This document shows positions 1-8,624 of a DNA stretch of 64,000 nt, piece after piece; positions within the stretch are counted from its first letter, which is position 1; the number at the start of each line of letters is the position of its first letter. The notes beneath the pieces are model-generated. The model did not search any database, had not been told where the DNA came from, and saw only the letters and a program-made list of their open reading frames with translations. The stretch spans positions 56,256-120,255 of the forward strand of contig DLQI01000041.1 in assembly GCA_002478745.1 (NCBI GenBank). Reading direction: 5' to 3'. The translations under genes were made by a program, and so were the position numbers. Source of the DNA: Rhodobacteraceae bacterium UBA7436 (GTDB lineage Bacteria > Pseudomonadota > Alphaproteobacteria > Rhodobacterales > Rhodobacteraceae).

Positions 1-274
1 AAACGCGGTGATCTTCAGTCCCAATCCCTTGGGCCCATTCAGTATTCGCTACCGGATTTGGCAATGAAATTGCACGTGACCCATTACGGCTTTGCGCAAT
101 CACTTCAGCTGCCACATCAGTAGATTGTAAAACAGATCTTATATTTTCGCGCTTGCCTGGCAAAACAATTTCGGGATCCTGGCAGGCCCCCAGCGTCATA
201 ACAGCTACAGTACATGCGCCAATTAGCGTCCAAGAACGGCGTGATTTTGCCGGTTTTTCCAACTGAAATGTCAT
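1..274 (-). CDS. bamB: Outer membrane assembly lipoprotein BamB, N-terminal part (cut by window edge)
   Basis: Reading leftward from an ATG at 274, 91 codons are open to the window edge, so the C-terminus lies outside. The product begins with a basic stretch, a hydrophobic segment (about residues 16-30) and a lipobox ending in Cys31 (LGAC), so it should be a lipidated periplasmic protein. After the Cys come the motifs LPGKREN and NTEWAQ, which I know from Rhodobacterales PQQ-type beta-propeller proteins annotated as BamB, the scaffold of the BAM complex that inserts outer membrane proteins. The propeller blades are not in the window, so the family rests on the N-terminus and on the YfgM-like gene 61 bp upstream, a common partner of bamB. 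Confidence 0.72.
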   Translation of the reverse strand, partial: MTFQLEKPAKSRRSWTLIGACTVAVMTLGACQDPEIVLPGKRENIRSVLQSTDVAAEVIAQSRNGSRAISLPNPVANTEWAQGIGTEDHRV

Positions 275-335
275 AACTCTGCTCGCTTTGTTGCGGTCTT
301 AAAATGCCCTTGAGGCCTTGTAGAATATAGAACAG

Positions 336-1013
336 TTAATTTCCGGCTGCTGTCAACTGAGTAAGGTCAGGTTCAGCACCCAACGCGACCATCAATTGAA
401 CAGAGCGTTGCTGTAAATCGGCTGTTGCTTCGGAGTCATCAATAATCCCCTGCAAGACAACCAAAGCGGCTGCGATGTCGCCTGCTTCGATATCGATTAG
501 GCCCAACTGCTCTGTCGCCAAAAGACGCAAAGGGTTGCCCGGTTGTGACAATGCTTCGTAACCTGCACGGCGATCTTGAATGCTTAAATCTGCTGCAGAT
601 AGGCCCAATGCCTTGAACGACGCTATTTGGCGATAGATCAAGGGAAGGTCCTGGGCGTTCGCAACGCCTTGGAGCGTCTCGTTCGCCGCAACTGTTTCAC
701 CAGCGGAGGATTGTTCTGAAGCAGTCATCAGAGAAAAGATTGCCCCAGCGCTTGGGTTCTCGACCTCAACCAAAGCCAAAGCTGTTGCGCGTTCGGCGCT
801 GTCATCTAGCTGCAAGGCGGCGAGCATGCTATCGCCTGTCGCTTGAGCCTGTGCACGTGCTTGGGCCTTGTTGTATTCAGAATACGCGGCACCGCCCACA
901 ATCGCAGCCACGGCCAAAATACCAATCCAGCCGTATTTGCGCAAAGCGGCGTATAGTTTGTCGCGACGGACTTCTTCGGTAACTTCTTCGATAAAACTAT
1001 CTGTGTTGCTCAT
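336..1013 (-). CDS. YfgM-like TPR membrane protein (ancillary SecYEG subunit family)
   Basis: Predicted protein of 225 residues. It has a short charged cytoplasmic N-terminus, one membrane segment at about residues 27-45 and an Ala-rich helical periplasmic domain of TPR type. This is the plan of the YfgM/TPR_21 family, single-pass proteins that sit at the SecYEG translocon and work with periplasmic chaperones. It lies directly upstream of bamB on the same strand, the usual order in alphaproteobacteria. I chose the ATG at 1013 because family members start with an MSNxDSFI-like sequence. A GTG at 1052 has a better Shine-Dalgarno (GAGGGG) and would add 13 residues, so the start is not settled. 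Confidence 0.78.
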   Translation of the reverse strand: MSNTDSFIEEVTEEVRRDKLYAALRKYGWIGILAVAAIVGGAAYSEYNKAQARAQAQATGDSMLAALQLDDSAERATALALVEVENPSAGAIFSLMTASEQSSAGETVAANETLQGVANAQDLPLIYRQIASFKALGLSAADLSIQDRRAGYEALSQPGNPLRLLATEQLGLIDIEAGDIAAALVVLQGIIDDSEATADLQQRSVQLMVALGAEPDLTQLTAAGN

Positions 1014-1406
1014 GACGGCCCCCAAGGTGCTGAGGGTCAGTTTCGACCCCACTTTTTCCCCTCATACCGCGCTCAAAGGGCCAAGCCAAGACCCGAGCAC
1101 ATTCAAAGGCCTATATCAGCGGGAAATCAGGCCATAGTTATCAGTTCCTCGTTGAGACAGAGCAATTCGTTGCTCAAACAGCTAAACCCAAACAAAACTC
1201 AACAATGACCAATCATATGCACTTTTGCCTAAAAACGGCCTAATTTTTGCGGTAAACCCTAGAATGCTGCGACCTTTGGCCCCAATTGTAAGAGAGCAAG
1301 AGTGAGCGCAGGGTATTTAATGCGCTGTGTCCACCCAAACCGGGCATTGCGTATTTTAGATTTAGCGGCCTTTAACACCCGCACAATGAATTGAACGAGG
1401 CAATAC
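1014..1406. other. Divergent intergenic region
   Basis: This gap of about 390 bp separates the yfgM-bamB unit (leftward) from the RND efflux pair (rightward), so it must hold both promoters. The only clear elements are the ACGAGG Shine-Dalgarno at 1395-1400 for the efflux adaptor and a GTG alternative start for the leftward gene at 1052. I see no convincing regulator gene, repeat or structured RNA. The short frames crossing it on either strand lack plausible starts or protein-like composition. Confidence 0.5.
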
Positions 1407-2684
1407 ATGCGAATTCTACCAATCTTAATGGCCATTATCGTGGCAGTTATCCTGTATTTTGCAATTATTGATCGTGACGCTGGACGCTCATTTTTGGGGC
1501 TGACGGACGATACCACCACTCAAGACGCCCCCCAAATGACCACATCAGACGTTGTGAGCGTCAAGCCGTTGATCAAAGTCGTCGCGCAACACTCATCCTC
1601 ACAAGCGATCGAAAGCGCAGTGGTCTTGCGCGGCCAGACCGAAGCCGCCCGTCAAGTAGAGGTCCGTTCAGAGACATCAGCAACGGTGATCTCTCCACCC
1701 TTGCCAAGCGGTACCTTCGTTGAATCAGGCCAATTGCTTTGCAAACTTGACCCAGGGACACGCGGCGCATCACTCGCCGAGGCCAAGTCCCGACTTGCCG
1801 AAGCCAATTCCCGTCTGTCAGAGGCCCAAAGCCGTGTTCCAGAATCCCGTGCGCGTGTAATTGAAGCCAGTGCACGTCTTGACGAAGCAAATGTGAACCA
1901 GAACGCTGCCGTAAAACTAAGCGAAGATGGGTTTGCCACCGACACCCGTGTTAAAGGTGCTGATGCTGCCGTTGCTGCGGCAGAAGCCGGTGTTGAGGCA
2001 GCAAAATCGGGGCTTTCAGCTGCGACCTCAGGCATACAGTCCGCTGAGGCTGGCATTGAATCTGCCATAGCAGGTATTGCTGCAGCAGAGAAAGAACTCT
2101 CGCGCTTAGAGATTACGGCACCTTTCAAAGGTTTGCTAGAAGCCAAAACAGCCGAATTGGGCAGCTTGCTTCAGCCCGGATCACTGTGCGCCACCATTAT
2201 TCAACTTGATCCAATCAAATTGGTCGCTTTCGTTCCTGAAACTGAAGTGAACCGCATTGGAATGGGTGCCCCTGCAGGTGGTCGACTAGCTGCTGGCGGT
2301 GATGAAATTCGCGGCGCTGTCACATTCCTTGGACACGCAGCCGACCCAACAACACGCACCTTTCGCGTTGAAATCGAAGTCCCGAACCCTGATCTAACGA
2401 TCCGTGACGGCCAAACTGCCGAAATCTTGATTGGTGCCAGCGGAACCACAGCGCATCTGCTGCCTCAATCGGCGTTGACCTTAAACAACGACGGTGCGTT
2501 AGGCTTGCGCGTGATTGACGCAGAGGGCGTTGTGAGTTTCCAAACTGTTCAATTGCTACGCGATACCATTGACGGTGTTTGGCTGACAGGGTTGCCCGAA
2601 CAATTGGATGTGATTGTTGTGGGCCAAGAATACGTGACCGCAGGCGTTAAAGTTGATCCGACCTTTCGGGAGCTAGATCAATGA
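1407..2684 (+). CDS. RND efflux periplasmic adaptor (membrane fusion protein)
   Basis: 425 residues. An N-terminal membrane anchor (about 3-20) is followed by the first half of a lipoyl domain (about 90-115), a long Ala/Glu/Ser-rich alpha-helical hairpin (about 115-235), the second lipoyl half (TAPFKGLLEAK, near 240) and beta-barrel and membrane-proximal domains to the end. This is the HlyD/AcrA adaptor plan, bridging an inner-membrane RND pump to an outer-membrane channel. The ATG at 1407 has ACGAGG six bases upstream. The stop overlaps the permease start by 4 bp (ATGA), so the pair is translationally coupled. No TolC-like channel gene is adjacent, so a shared channel is likely. Substrate unknown. 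Confidence 0.9.
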   Translation: MRILPILMAIIVAVILYFAIIDRDAGRSFLGLTDDTTTQDAPQMTTSDVVSVKPLIKVVAQHSSSQAIESAVVLRGQTEAARQVEVRSETSATVISPPLPSGTFVESGQLLCKLDPGTRGASLAEAKSRLAEANSRLSEAQSRVPESRARVIEASARLDEANVNQNAAVKLSEDGFATDTRVKGADAAVAAAEAGVEAAKSGLSAATSGIQSAEAGIESAIAGIAAAEKELSRLEITAPFKGLLEAKTAELGSLLQPGSLCATIIQLDPIKLVAFVPETEVNRIGMGAPAGGRLAAGGDEIRGAVTFLGHAADPTTRTFRVEIEVPNPDLTIRDGQTAEILIGASGTTAHLLPQSALTLNNDGALGLRVIDAEGVVSFQTVQLLRDTIDGVWLTGLPEQLDVIVVGQEYVTAGVKVDPTFRELDQ

Positions 2685-5600
2685 CTGGAATAGTCGATTG
2701 GGCCGCCACCCGTGCGCGGATGGTTCTGGCGTTTATTGTCCTCTCACTTTTAGTGGGGGGATTTGCTTATACAACCCTTCCGAAAGAAGGTGAGCCAGAC
2801 ATCGAAATTCCGATGCTTATTGTATCGGTTCCCTTTCCCGGCATTTCAGCCGCTGACAGTGAAACACTGCTGGTTAAGCCAATGGAAAACGAGCTGGCCG
2901 ACCTTGACGGTCTGAAGAAAATGACCGGCACGGCGGCAGAAAACTACGCCAATCTGGTGCTTGAGTTTGAATTCGGTTGGGACAAAACCCAAGTGACCGC
3001 TGATGCCCGTGATGCACTTAGCAAGGCCCAAGCACAGTTCCCTGAGGGCGCAGAAACCTATTCGATTTCGGAATTCAACTTTTCGGAATTTCCAATCATC
3101 ATTGTAAACTTGTCTGGGCCAGTGCCAGAAAGAACAATGGCGCGCGTTGCCAAAGACTTACAAGTTGAACTTGAAAGTCTAGATGCGGTTCTTGAGGCTC
3201 CCGTGACAGGCAACCGTGACGAGATGCTAGAGGTGATAATCGATCCGCTGCGCCTTGAGGCATATAACGTGACAGCCGCGGAATTGGTGAGCGTTGTACG
3301 CAACAACAACCAATTGATTGCAGCGGGCGAAGTCACCACAAAACAGGGCAATTTTGCAGTCAAAATTCCGTCATCTTTCAATGAGCCGCAGGATGTTTAC
3401 GGCCTTCCCGTCAAAACCAACGGTGACCGTGTTGTGACGCTCGGCGACTTGGCAGAAATCAACCTGACGTTCGAAGACCGCGAAAGCACCGCCCGTTTTA
3501 ACGGGGCTGAAACGATTGCTCTGCAAGTGGTCAAGCGCAAAGGGTTCAACCTGATTGACACCGCAACCTTGGTTAAAGAAATCGTTGCAAGGAAGTCGTC
3601 TGAGTGGCCCGAAGGTCTAATCGCTGCCGTTGATGTTGGCACATCAAATGACCAATCGCGTGTTGTGAATTCAATGGTCCAACAACTACAGGGCTCTGTG
3701 TTCACGGCGATCGCGTTGGTTATGATCGTTGTGTTGGCGGCGCTAGGCATCCGCGCGGCCCTGCTGGTTGGCTTTGCGATCCCAACCTCATTCCTGTTGT
3801 GCTTTGTGCTGCTTGCCTTGATGGGGATATCGATCTCCAACATTGTGATGTTTGGCCTGATCCTTGCCGTTGGGATGTTGGTGGATGGGGCCATTGTGGT
3901 CGTCGAATATGCCGACAAACGACAGGCAGAGGGCGCAGGCCCAATGCAGGCCTATGTCGACGCCGCCAAACGCATGTTCTGGCCTGTGATTTCATCAACG
4001 GCTACAACGCTTTGTGCTTTCCTGCCAATGCTGTTCTGGCCGGGCGTTCCGGGCCAATTCATGGGCATGTTGCCTGTAACACTGATCTTTGTCTTGTCTG
4101 CATCTTTGGTCGTTGCGCTTGTGTATCTACCCGTCATGGGCGGTGTTACCGGGCGGATGGAGCAATTCATCACCAACGGTATGGAAACCATTTCGCGCCT
4201 CCCAATCGTTGCCCACATCTCAATGATGGTGGCCTTCGTCCTGGTTGCCGGTTTTACTATGGGGGTCGGCTTTACCGCGCCAGTTGATAGCGTCGGTGTT
4301 CCCACTGGCCCTGCACCACTTAGCGGGCTTATGAGTGCAGCCTTTGCCGACATGGATGGTCGCAATATCTTGGGTTCTGTCATCCCGTCTTTCGTAAAAG
4401 CATTTGGTGTGATCTTGTTGATGGCAATTGCATCCGCGGCTGTTGTTGCCAGTGTCCTTGGTCTGTTCATCGGTGCTTCGGCTATCCTGCCCCGCCTTGG
4501 TCGCGGTGGCGCATTGATTGCCAACAAGATTATCGGCAACCGCCAACGCAAGGTTCGCTCTGGCTACCAACGCTCGCCCTTCGGTCACCTTATGGAAGCC
4601 ATCGTTGGCAATCCAATCATGCCCCTTGTGATGGCTGGGGTTGTCTTTGTCTTTGTCGGCACCACCTACATTTACTTCGGCAACAATAACAAAGGCGTCG
4701 AATTCTTCGTTGAATCCGAACCCGAACAAGCCGTGGTTTACGTGCTCGCGCGCGGCAATCTAAGCCTTGATGAAAAAGATGTATTGGTCAAACAAGCCGA
4801 AGACATTATTGGAGCACATCCTGGTATCGACACTGCATTCGCCTTTGCTGGCAACGGCGGGTTGAACGCAAATACAGGCGGTGCACAGGCCCCTATGGAT
4901 ACCATCGGGCAAATCCAACTGGAAACCATCCCGTGGGAAGATCGGCCAAACAGCCGCGAGGCGTGGTTCACGGTTCCTTTCACTGAGTACGTCATTTCGC
5001 GCGAAGTGAAGGCAGAAGCATTTGACGGCGACACCGTCATTGATGAGCTGACAGCACAGTTAAAAGAAATCCCCGGCATCAAGATTGAAATTCTCAACCT
5101 ATCGCGTGGTCCCGCCAGTGGAAAACCTGTGCACCTACGGATTAAAGGGGATAATTGGGATGACCTTTTGGCCGCGACAACGGCAGCACGCCAACAGTTT
5201 GACGCGACACCGGGCCTGTTTCTGATTGAAGACACACGTCCCCTGCCCGGCATTGATTGGCAAATCAATGTAGATGTCCAAAAAGCGGGTCGTTACGGCG
5301 CTGACGTGGCCACTGTTGGGGCTATGGTTCAACTTGTGACCCGCGGCTTGCTCTTGGACACCATGCGCGTTGACAGCTCTGATGAGGAAATCGAAATCCG
5401 CGTGCGTCTGCCTGAAAACGATCGCGTTCTAAGCACCCTAGATACCCTGAAGGTACGTACCCGTGACGGCCTTGTTCCATTGGCCAACTTCATCACGCGC
5501 ACGCCAGTTCCCAAATTGGCCCAAATCAGCCGAATTGGGCAAAAACGTTATTTCGATGTTAAGGCTGGCCTTGAAAACGGGTTGCGCAAATTGACCCGCA

Positions 5601-6580
5601 CCGTCGATGTTGACGGCGAAGAGGTTGAACAAATCGTCGCAACACTACGTCCCAACAAAAGCGGAAACATCACCGATATAGATGATGTTCGCTACAGCGT
5701 CTTATCCCTCGACCCAGCAGTCAACGCTGCCCAATTGGACAGCCTAATTGCAGATGAAGCCATTCAGTGGCAACCCATCACTGCGGGCGAACGGATTGAG
5801 CAACTCACCAAATGGCTCGACACAGACCCGTTTGCTTCGGGTCTCGAACACGAGTGGACGGGCGACCAAGAGGATCAAGCCGAAAGCGGTGCCTTCTTGA
5901 TGAACGCCTTTGCAGGTGCACTTGGTTTGATGTTCATTATCCTGCTCGCACAATTTAACAGTGTCTATAACGCCGCTCTGGTTCTTGCCGCCGTGGTTCT
6001 TTCAACGACTGGCGTATTGATCGGGATGTTGGTCATGGATCAAGCCTTCTCAATCATTATGACAGGTACAGGGATTGTCGCGCTGGCGGGTATTGTTGTG
6101 AACAACAATATCGTGTTGATTGATACCTATCAGGAATACGAACGCTACATGCCACGGATCGAAGCCATCATTCGCACCGCACAAGACCGCATTCGCCCTG
6201 TGTTGCTCACAACAATCACAACAATGGCTGGCCTTGCTCCAATGATGTTTGGCCTAAGTCTTGATTTCGCCGGCGGCGGTTACACAATCGATAGCCCAAC
6301 CGCGCTTTGGTGGAAGCAACTGGCAACAGCCGTCGTCTTCGGCCTTGGGATCGCAACGGTTCTCACACTCATGATCACGCCGTCCTTACTGGCAATGCGG
6401 GTCTGGGCAACCACTTATGTGCTTTGGTTCGCCAGCTTACTCGCGAAACTCTCATTGGGGCGCGCCAGCAAATCCGCACGTGACTGGGCTCTGCAAAAAC
6501 AAGCACGCAAGGCCTCCAGCAACGAGGTACTTTGGGACATCGATGAAGACCCATCCGCGTCCATCAAACCCGCTGAATAA
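2681..6580 (+). CDS. RND family efflux permease, unusually long
   Basis: 1299 residues, against roughly 1020-1050 for typical AcrB-type pumps. The N-terminal TM1, first periplasmic porter region, the TM4 segment with GMLVDGAIVVVEY (about 395-408) and the C-terminal counterpart with GIVVNNNIVLIDTY near 1145 are clear. Acidic and Asn residues in these segments fit proton relay. Two expansions explain the length: the TM6-TM7 linker (about 495-640) carries two extra hydrophobic stretches (about 514-532 and 572-604), and the second periplasmic half has an added charged segment (about 972-1065). It is coupled to the adaptor upstream. It most resembles hydrophobe or multidrug pumps rather than CzcA, but the substrate cannot be assigned. 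Confidence 0.9.
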   Translation: MTGIVDWAATRARMVLAFIVLSLLVGGFAYTTLPKEGEPDIEIPMLIVSVPFPGISAADSETLLVKPMENELADLDGLKKMTGTAAENYANLVLEFEFGWDKTQVTADARDALSKAQAQFPEGAETYSISEFNFSEFPIIIVNLSGPVPERTMARVAKDLQVELESLDAVLEAPVTGNRDEMLEVIIDPLRLEAYNVTAAELVSVVRNNNQLIAAGEVTTKQGNFAVKIPSSFNEPQDVYGLPVKTNGDRVVTLGDLAEINLTFEDRESTARFNGAETIALQVVKRKGFNLIDTATLVKEIVARKSSEWPEGLIAAVDVGTSNDQSRVVNSMVQQLQGSVFTAIALVMIVVLAALGIRAALLVGFAIPTSFLLCFVLLALMGISISNIVMFGLILAVGMLVDGAIVVVEYADKRQAEGAGPMQAYVDAAKRMFWPVISSTATTLCAFLPMLFWPGVPGQFMGMLPVTLIFVLSASLVVALVYLPVMGGVTGRMEQFITNGMETISRLPIVAHISMMVAFVLVAGFTMGVGFTAPVDSVGVPTGPAPLSGLMSAAFADMDGRNILGSVIPSFVKAFGVILLMAIASAAVVASVLGLFIGASAILPRLGRGGALIANKIIGNRQRKVRSGYQRSPFGHLMEAIVGNPIMPLVMAGVVFVFVGTTYIYFGNNNKGVEFFVESEPEQAVVYVLARGNLSLDEKDVLVKQAEDIIGAHPGIDTAFAFAGNGGLNANTGGAQAPMDTIGQIQLETIPWEDRPNSREAWFTVPFTEYVISREVKAEAFDGDTVIDELTAQLKEIPGIKIEILNLSRGPASGKPVHLRIKGDNWDDLLAATTAARQQFDATPGLFLIEDTRPLPGIDWQINVDVQKAGRYGADVATVGAMVQLVTRGLLLDTMRVDSSDEEIEIRVRLPENDRVLSTLDTLKVRTRDGLVPLANFITRTPVPKLAQISRIGQKRYFDVKAGLENGLRKLTRTVDVDGEEVEQIVATLRPNKSGNITDIDDVRYSVLSLDPAVNAAQLDSLIADEAIQWQPITAGERIEQLTKWLDTDPFASGLEHEWTGDQEDQAESGAFLMNAFAGALGLMFIILLAQFNSVYNAALVLAAVVLSTTGVLIGMLVMDQAFSIIMTGTGIVALAGIVVNNNIVLIDTYQEYERYMPRIEAIIRTAQDRIRPVLLTTITTMAGLAPMMFGLSLDFAGGGYTIDSPTALWWKQLATAVVFGLGIATVLTLMITPSLLAMRVWATTYVLWFASLLAKLSLGRASKSARDWALQKQARKASSNEVLWDIDEDPSASIKPAE

Positions 6581-6583
6581 GCA

Positions 6584-6607
6584 AAGGGGGCCACAGTCGC
6601 CCCCCTT
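6584..6607 (+). terminator. Hairpin downstream of the RND permease
   Basis: An AAGGGGGC arm (6584-6591), a 7-base loop and a GCCCCCCTT arm (6599-6607) begin four bases after the permease stop. The T-run after it is weak (TTACTT). It could also serve the leftward ABC transporter gene, which ends at 6690, but its position favours the RND operon. Confidence 0.55.
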
Positions 6608-6689
6608 ACTTCAGCTTACCAAACAAACTCTCGGGGAGACCGCAGGTCGGGGGCAAAGCCTCTTTAAGCCGAGCTGCGAGAACCGCACC

Positions 6690-8519
6690 TTAGCCTACAG
6701 TTTCGTCAGCCTGTTGACGGTGCCAAAGCTGCGCATAACGCCCGTCACTCTTAAGTAATTCATCATGCGTGCCCGTCTCAAAAATCACACCTTTTTCAAG
6801 AACAATAATGCGGTCCGCTTCCGCAATCGTGCTCAGACGGTGTGCAATGGTCAAAACCGTGCGGCCCCGCCCTGCTTGCATCAATGCTTCTTTGATATCC
6901 TGTTCGGTCTCTGAATCCAGCGCCGATGTTGCTTCATCAAGCAACAAAATTGGTGGGTCTTTCAACAAAGTCCGCGCAATACCAACCCGTTGTTTTTCAC
7001 CGCCCGACAGTTTCAGGCCACGTTCGCCTACTGCAGTCTCATACCCATCAGGTAAGTCCATGATAAAGTCATGAATTTGTGCTGAGCGTGCAGCCTCTTC
7101 GATCTGTTCTTGGGTCGCGCCATCAAGGCCATAAGCGATGTTGTAGCGAATGGTGTCGTTGAACAGAACCGTATCCTGTGGCACCACGCCAATGGCAGCG
7201 TGCAAGCTCTCTTGTGTCACCTCACGGACGTCTTGCCCATCGATGCGCAATGCGCCGCCAGACACGTCATAAAAACGGAACAGTAAACGACCGATTGTGG
7301 ATTTTCCTGAACCCGTCGAGCCCACAATTGCAACCATTTGGCCTGGTTTTGCTGTAACAGACACACCCTTCAAGATGGCGCGTTCTTTATCATAGCCAAA
7401 GTGAACATCGTCCAATTCGATTTCACCACCAGTGATTTTCAACGTTTTGGCATCCGCCGCATCGCTCACATCTGCGGGCTGTTCTAGCAAAGTAAACATT
7501 TGCCCCATATCCACCAGTGCCTGCCGAATTTCACGATAGACAGATCCCAAAAAATTCAACGGCAGCATGATTTGGATCATGTAGGCGTTCACCATAACAA
7601 AGTCGCCAACTGACAGGTTGCCGTTTTCGACACCGATAGCGGCCAATATCAGAACGCTCACCAAACCAGACGAGATAATAAATGACTGGCCGAAATTGAG
7701 GCCTGCCAATGAATAGGATGTCTTAAGCGCGGCGGCTTCGTAGCCCGCCATAGCACTGTCATAACGCGCAGCTTCGCGTTTCTCTGCACCAAAGTACTTG
7801 ACCGTCTCATAGTTCAACAGGCTATCAACAGCCTTTTGGTTGGCGTCTGTGTCTTGTTCGTTCATGACACGGCGTAACTTTACGCGCCATTCCGTTATCT
7901 TGAAGGTAAATAGAATATAAACACCGATCGTAACGGCCAGAACCAAAAGATAACGTATATCGAAATAGAAGCTAAAGACAGCTGCTGTCAGAAGTAACTC
8001 CAAAACCAATGGGCCGATTGAAAATAGCAAAAAGCGCAGAAGGAACTCTACCCCTTTGACACCACGCTCAATGATCCGACTTAACCCCCCAGTTTTGCGC
8101 GTGATGTGATAGCGCATACTGAGCTGGTGGATGTGTTCAAAGGTTTCAAGCGCCAACGCCCGCAATGCACGTTGTGCAACCGGCGCGAAGATTGCATCGC
8201 GCAACTGTTGAAAGCCAACGTTGAACAGGCGCGTCAAACCCAATGCCACTGCCAAACCAATAGCGCCCAGCGTTAAATACGAAACTCGTTCATCACCGAG
8301 AACGTCAACAGCACGGCCCGTCAAGAATGGCGTCCCGGCAGCGACAACCTTGGACATTACCAAAGCGATCATCGACCAGACCACGCGCCGTTTGACCCAT
8401 GGTTTATCGTCAGGCCACAGATAGGGAGTCACTTTGCGTAGTGTACGCATGCCAGAGGCGCGTTCTTCTTGCTCAACGGTTAGAATTGGCGCGTCAGAAT
8501 TTTCAGGGGGCATATACAA
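6690..8519 (-). CDS. Atm1/HMT1-type ABC exporter (fused permease and ATPase)
   Basis: 609 residues: a six-helix type-1 exporter membrane domain (about 45-330) followed by a nucleotide-binding domain with Walker A GSTGSGKST (about 399-407), signature LSGGEKQ (about 501) and Walker B ILLLDEATSALD (about 520). The length and half-transporter layout match the ABCB7/Atm1 class, homodimers that export glutathione-linked sulfur or heavy-metal species from the cytoplasm. The membrane-domain segment with RKTGGLSRIIERG is characteristic of that class. It stands alone; the LysM gene is 105 bp upstream on the same strand. Lipid A exporter MsbA is a less likely alternative. Confidence 0.88.
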   Translation of the reverse strand: MYMPPENSDAPILTVEQEERASGMRTLRKVTPYLWPDDKPWVKRRVVWSMIALVMSKVVAAGTPFLTGRAVDVLGDERVSYLTLGAIGLAVALGLTRLFNVGFQQLRDAIFAPVAQRALRALALETFEHIHQLSMRYHITRKTGGLSRIIERGVKGVEFLLRFLLFSIGPLVLELLLTAAVFSFYFDIRYLLVLAVTIGVYILFTFKITEWRVKLRRVMNEQDTDANQKAVDSLLNYETVKYFGAEKREAARYDSAMAGYEAAALKTSYSLAGLNFGQSFIISSGLVSVLILAAIGVENGNLSVGDFVMVNAYMIQIMLPLNFLGSVYREIRQALVDMGQMFTLLEQPADVSDAADAKTLKITGGEIELDDVHFGYDKERAILKGVSVTAKPGQMVAIVGSTGSGKSTIGRLLFRFYDVSGGALRIDGQDVREVTQESLHAAIGVVPQDTVLFNDTIRYNIAYGLDGATQEQIEEAARSAQIHDFIMDLPDGYETAVGERGLKLSGGEKQRVGIARTLLKDPPILLLDEATSALDSETEQDIKEALMQAGRGRTVLTIAHRLSTIAEADRIIVLEKGVIFETGTHDELLKSDGRYAQLWHRQQADETVG

Positions 8520-8624
8520 TCCTAAATACCGGGTCCCTTAACATAGGCCCCTCCTTTAGGATGTGCCAGCCACGTGGCAAATATTCTAACTTCAAAATTT
8601 TCTTAGACTACGAAGACGCCTTGG

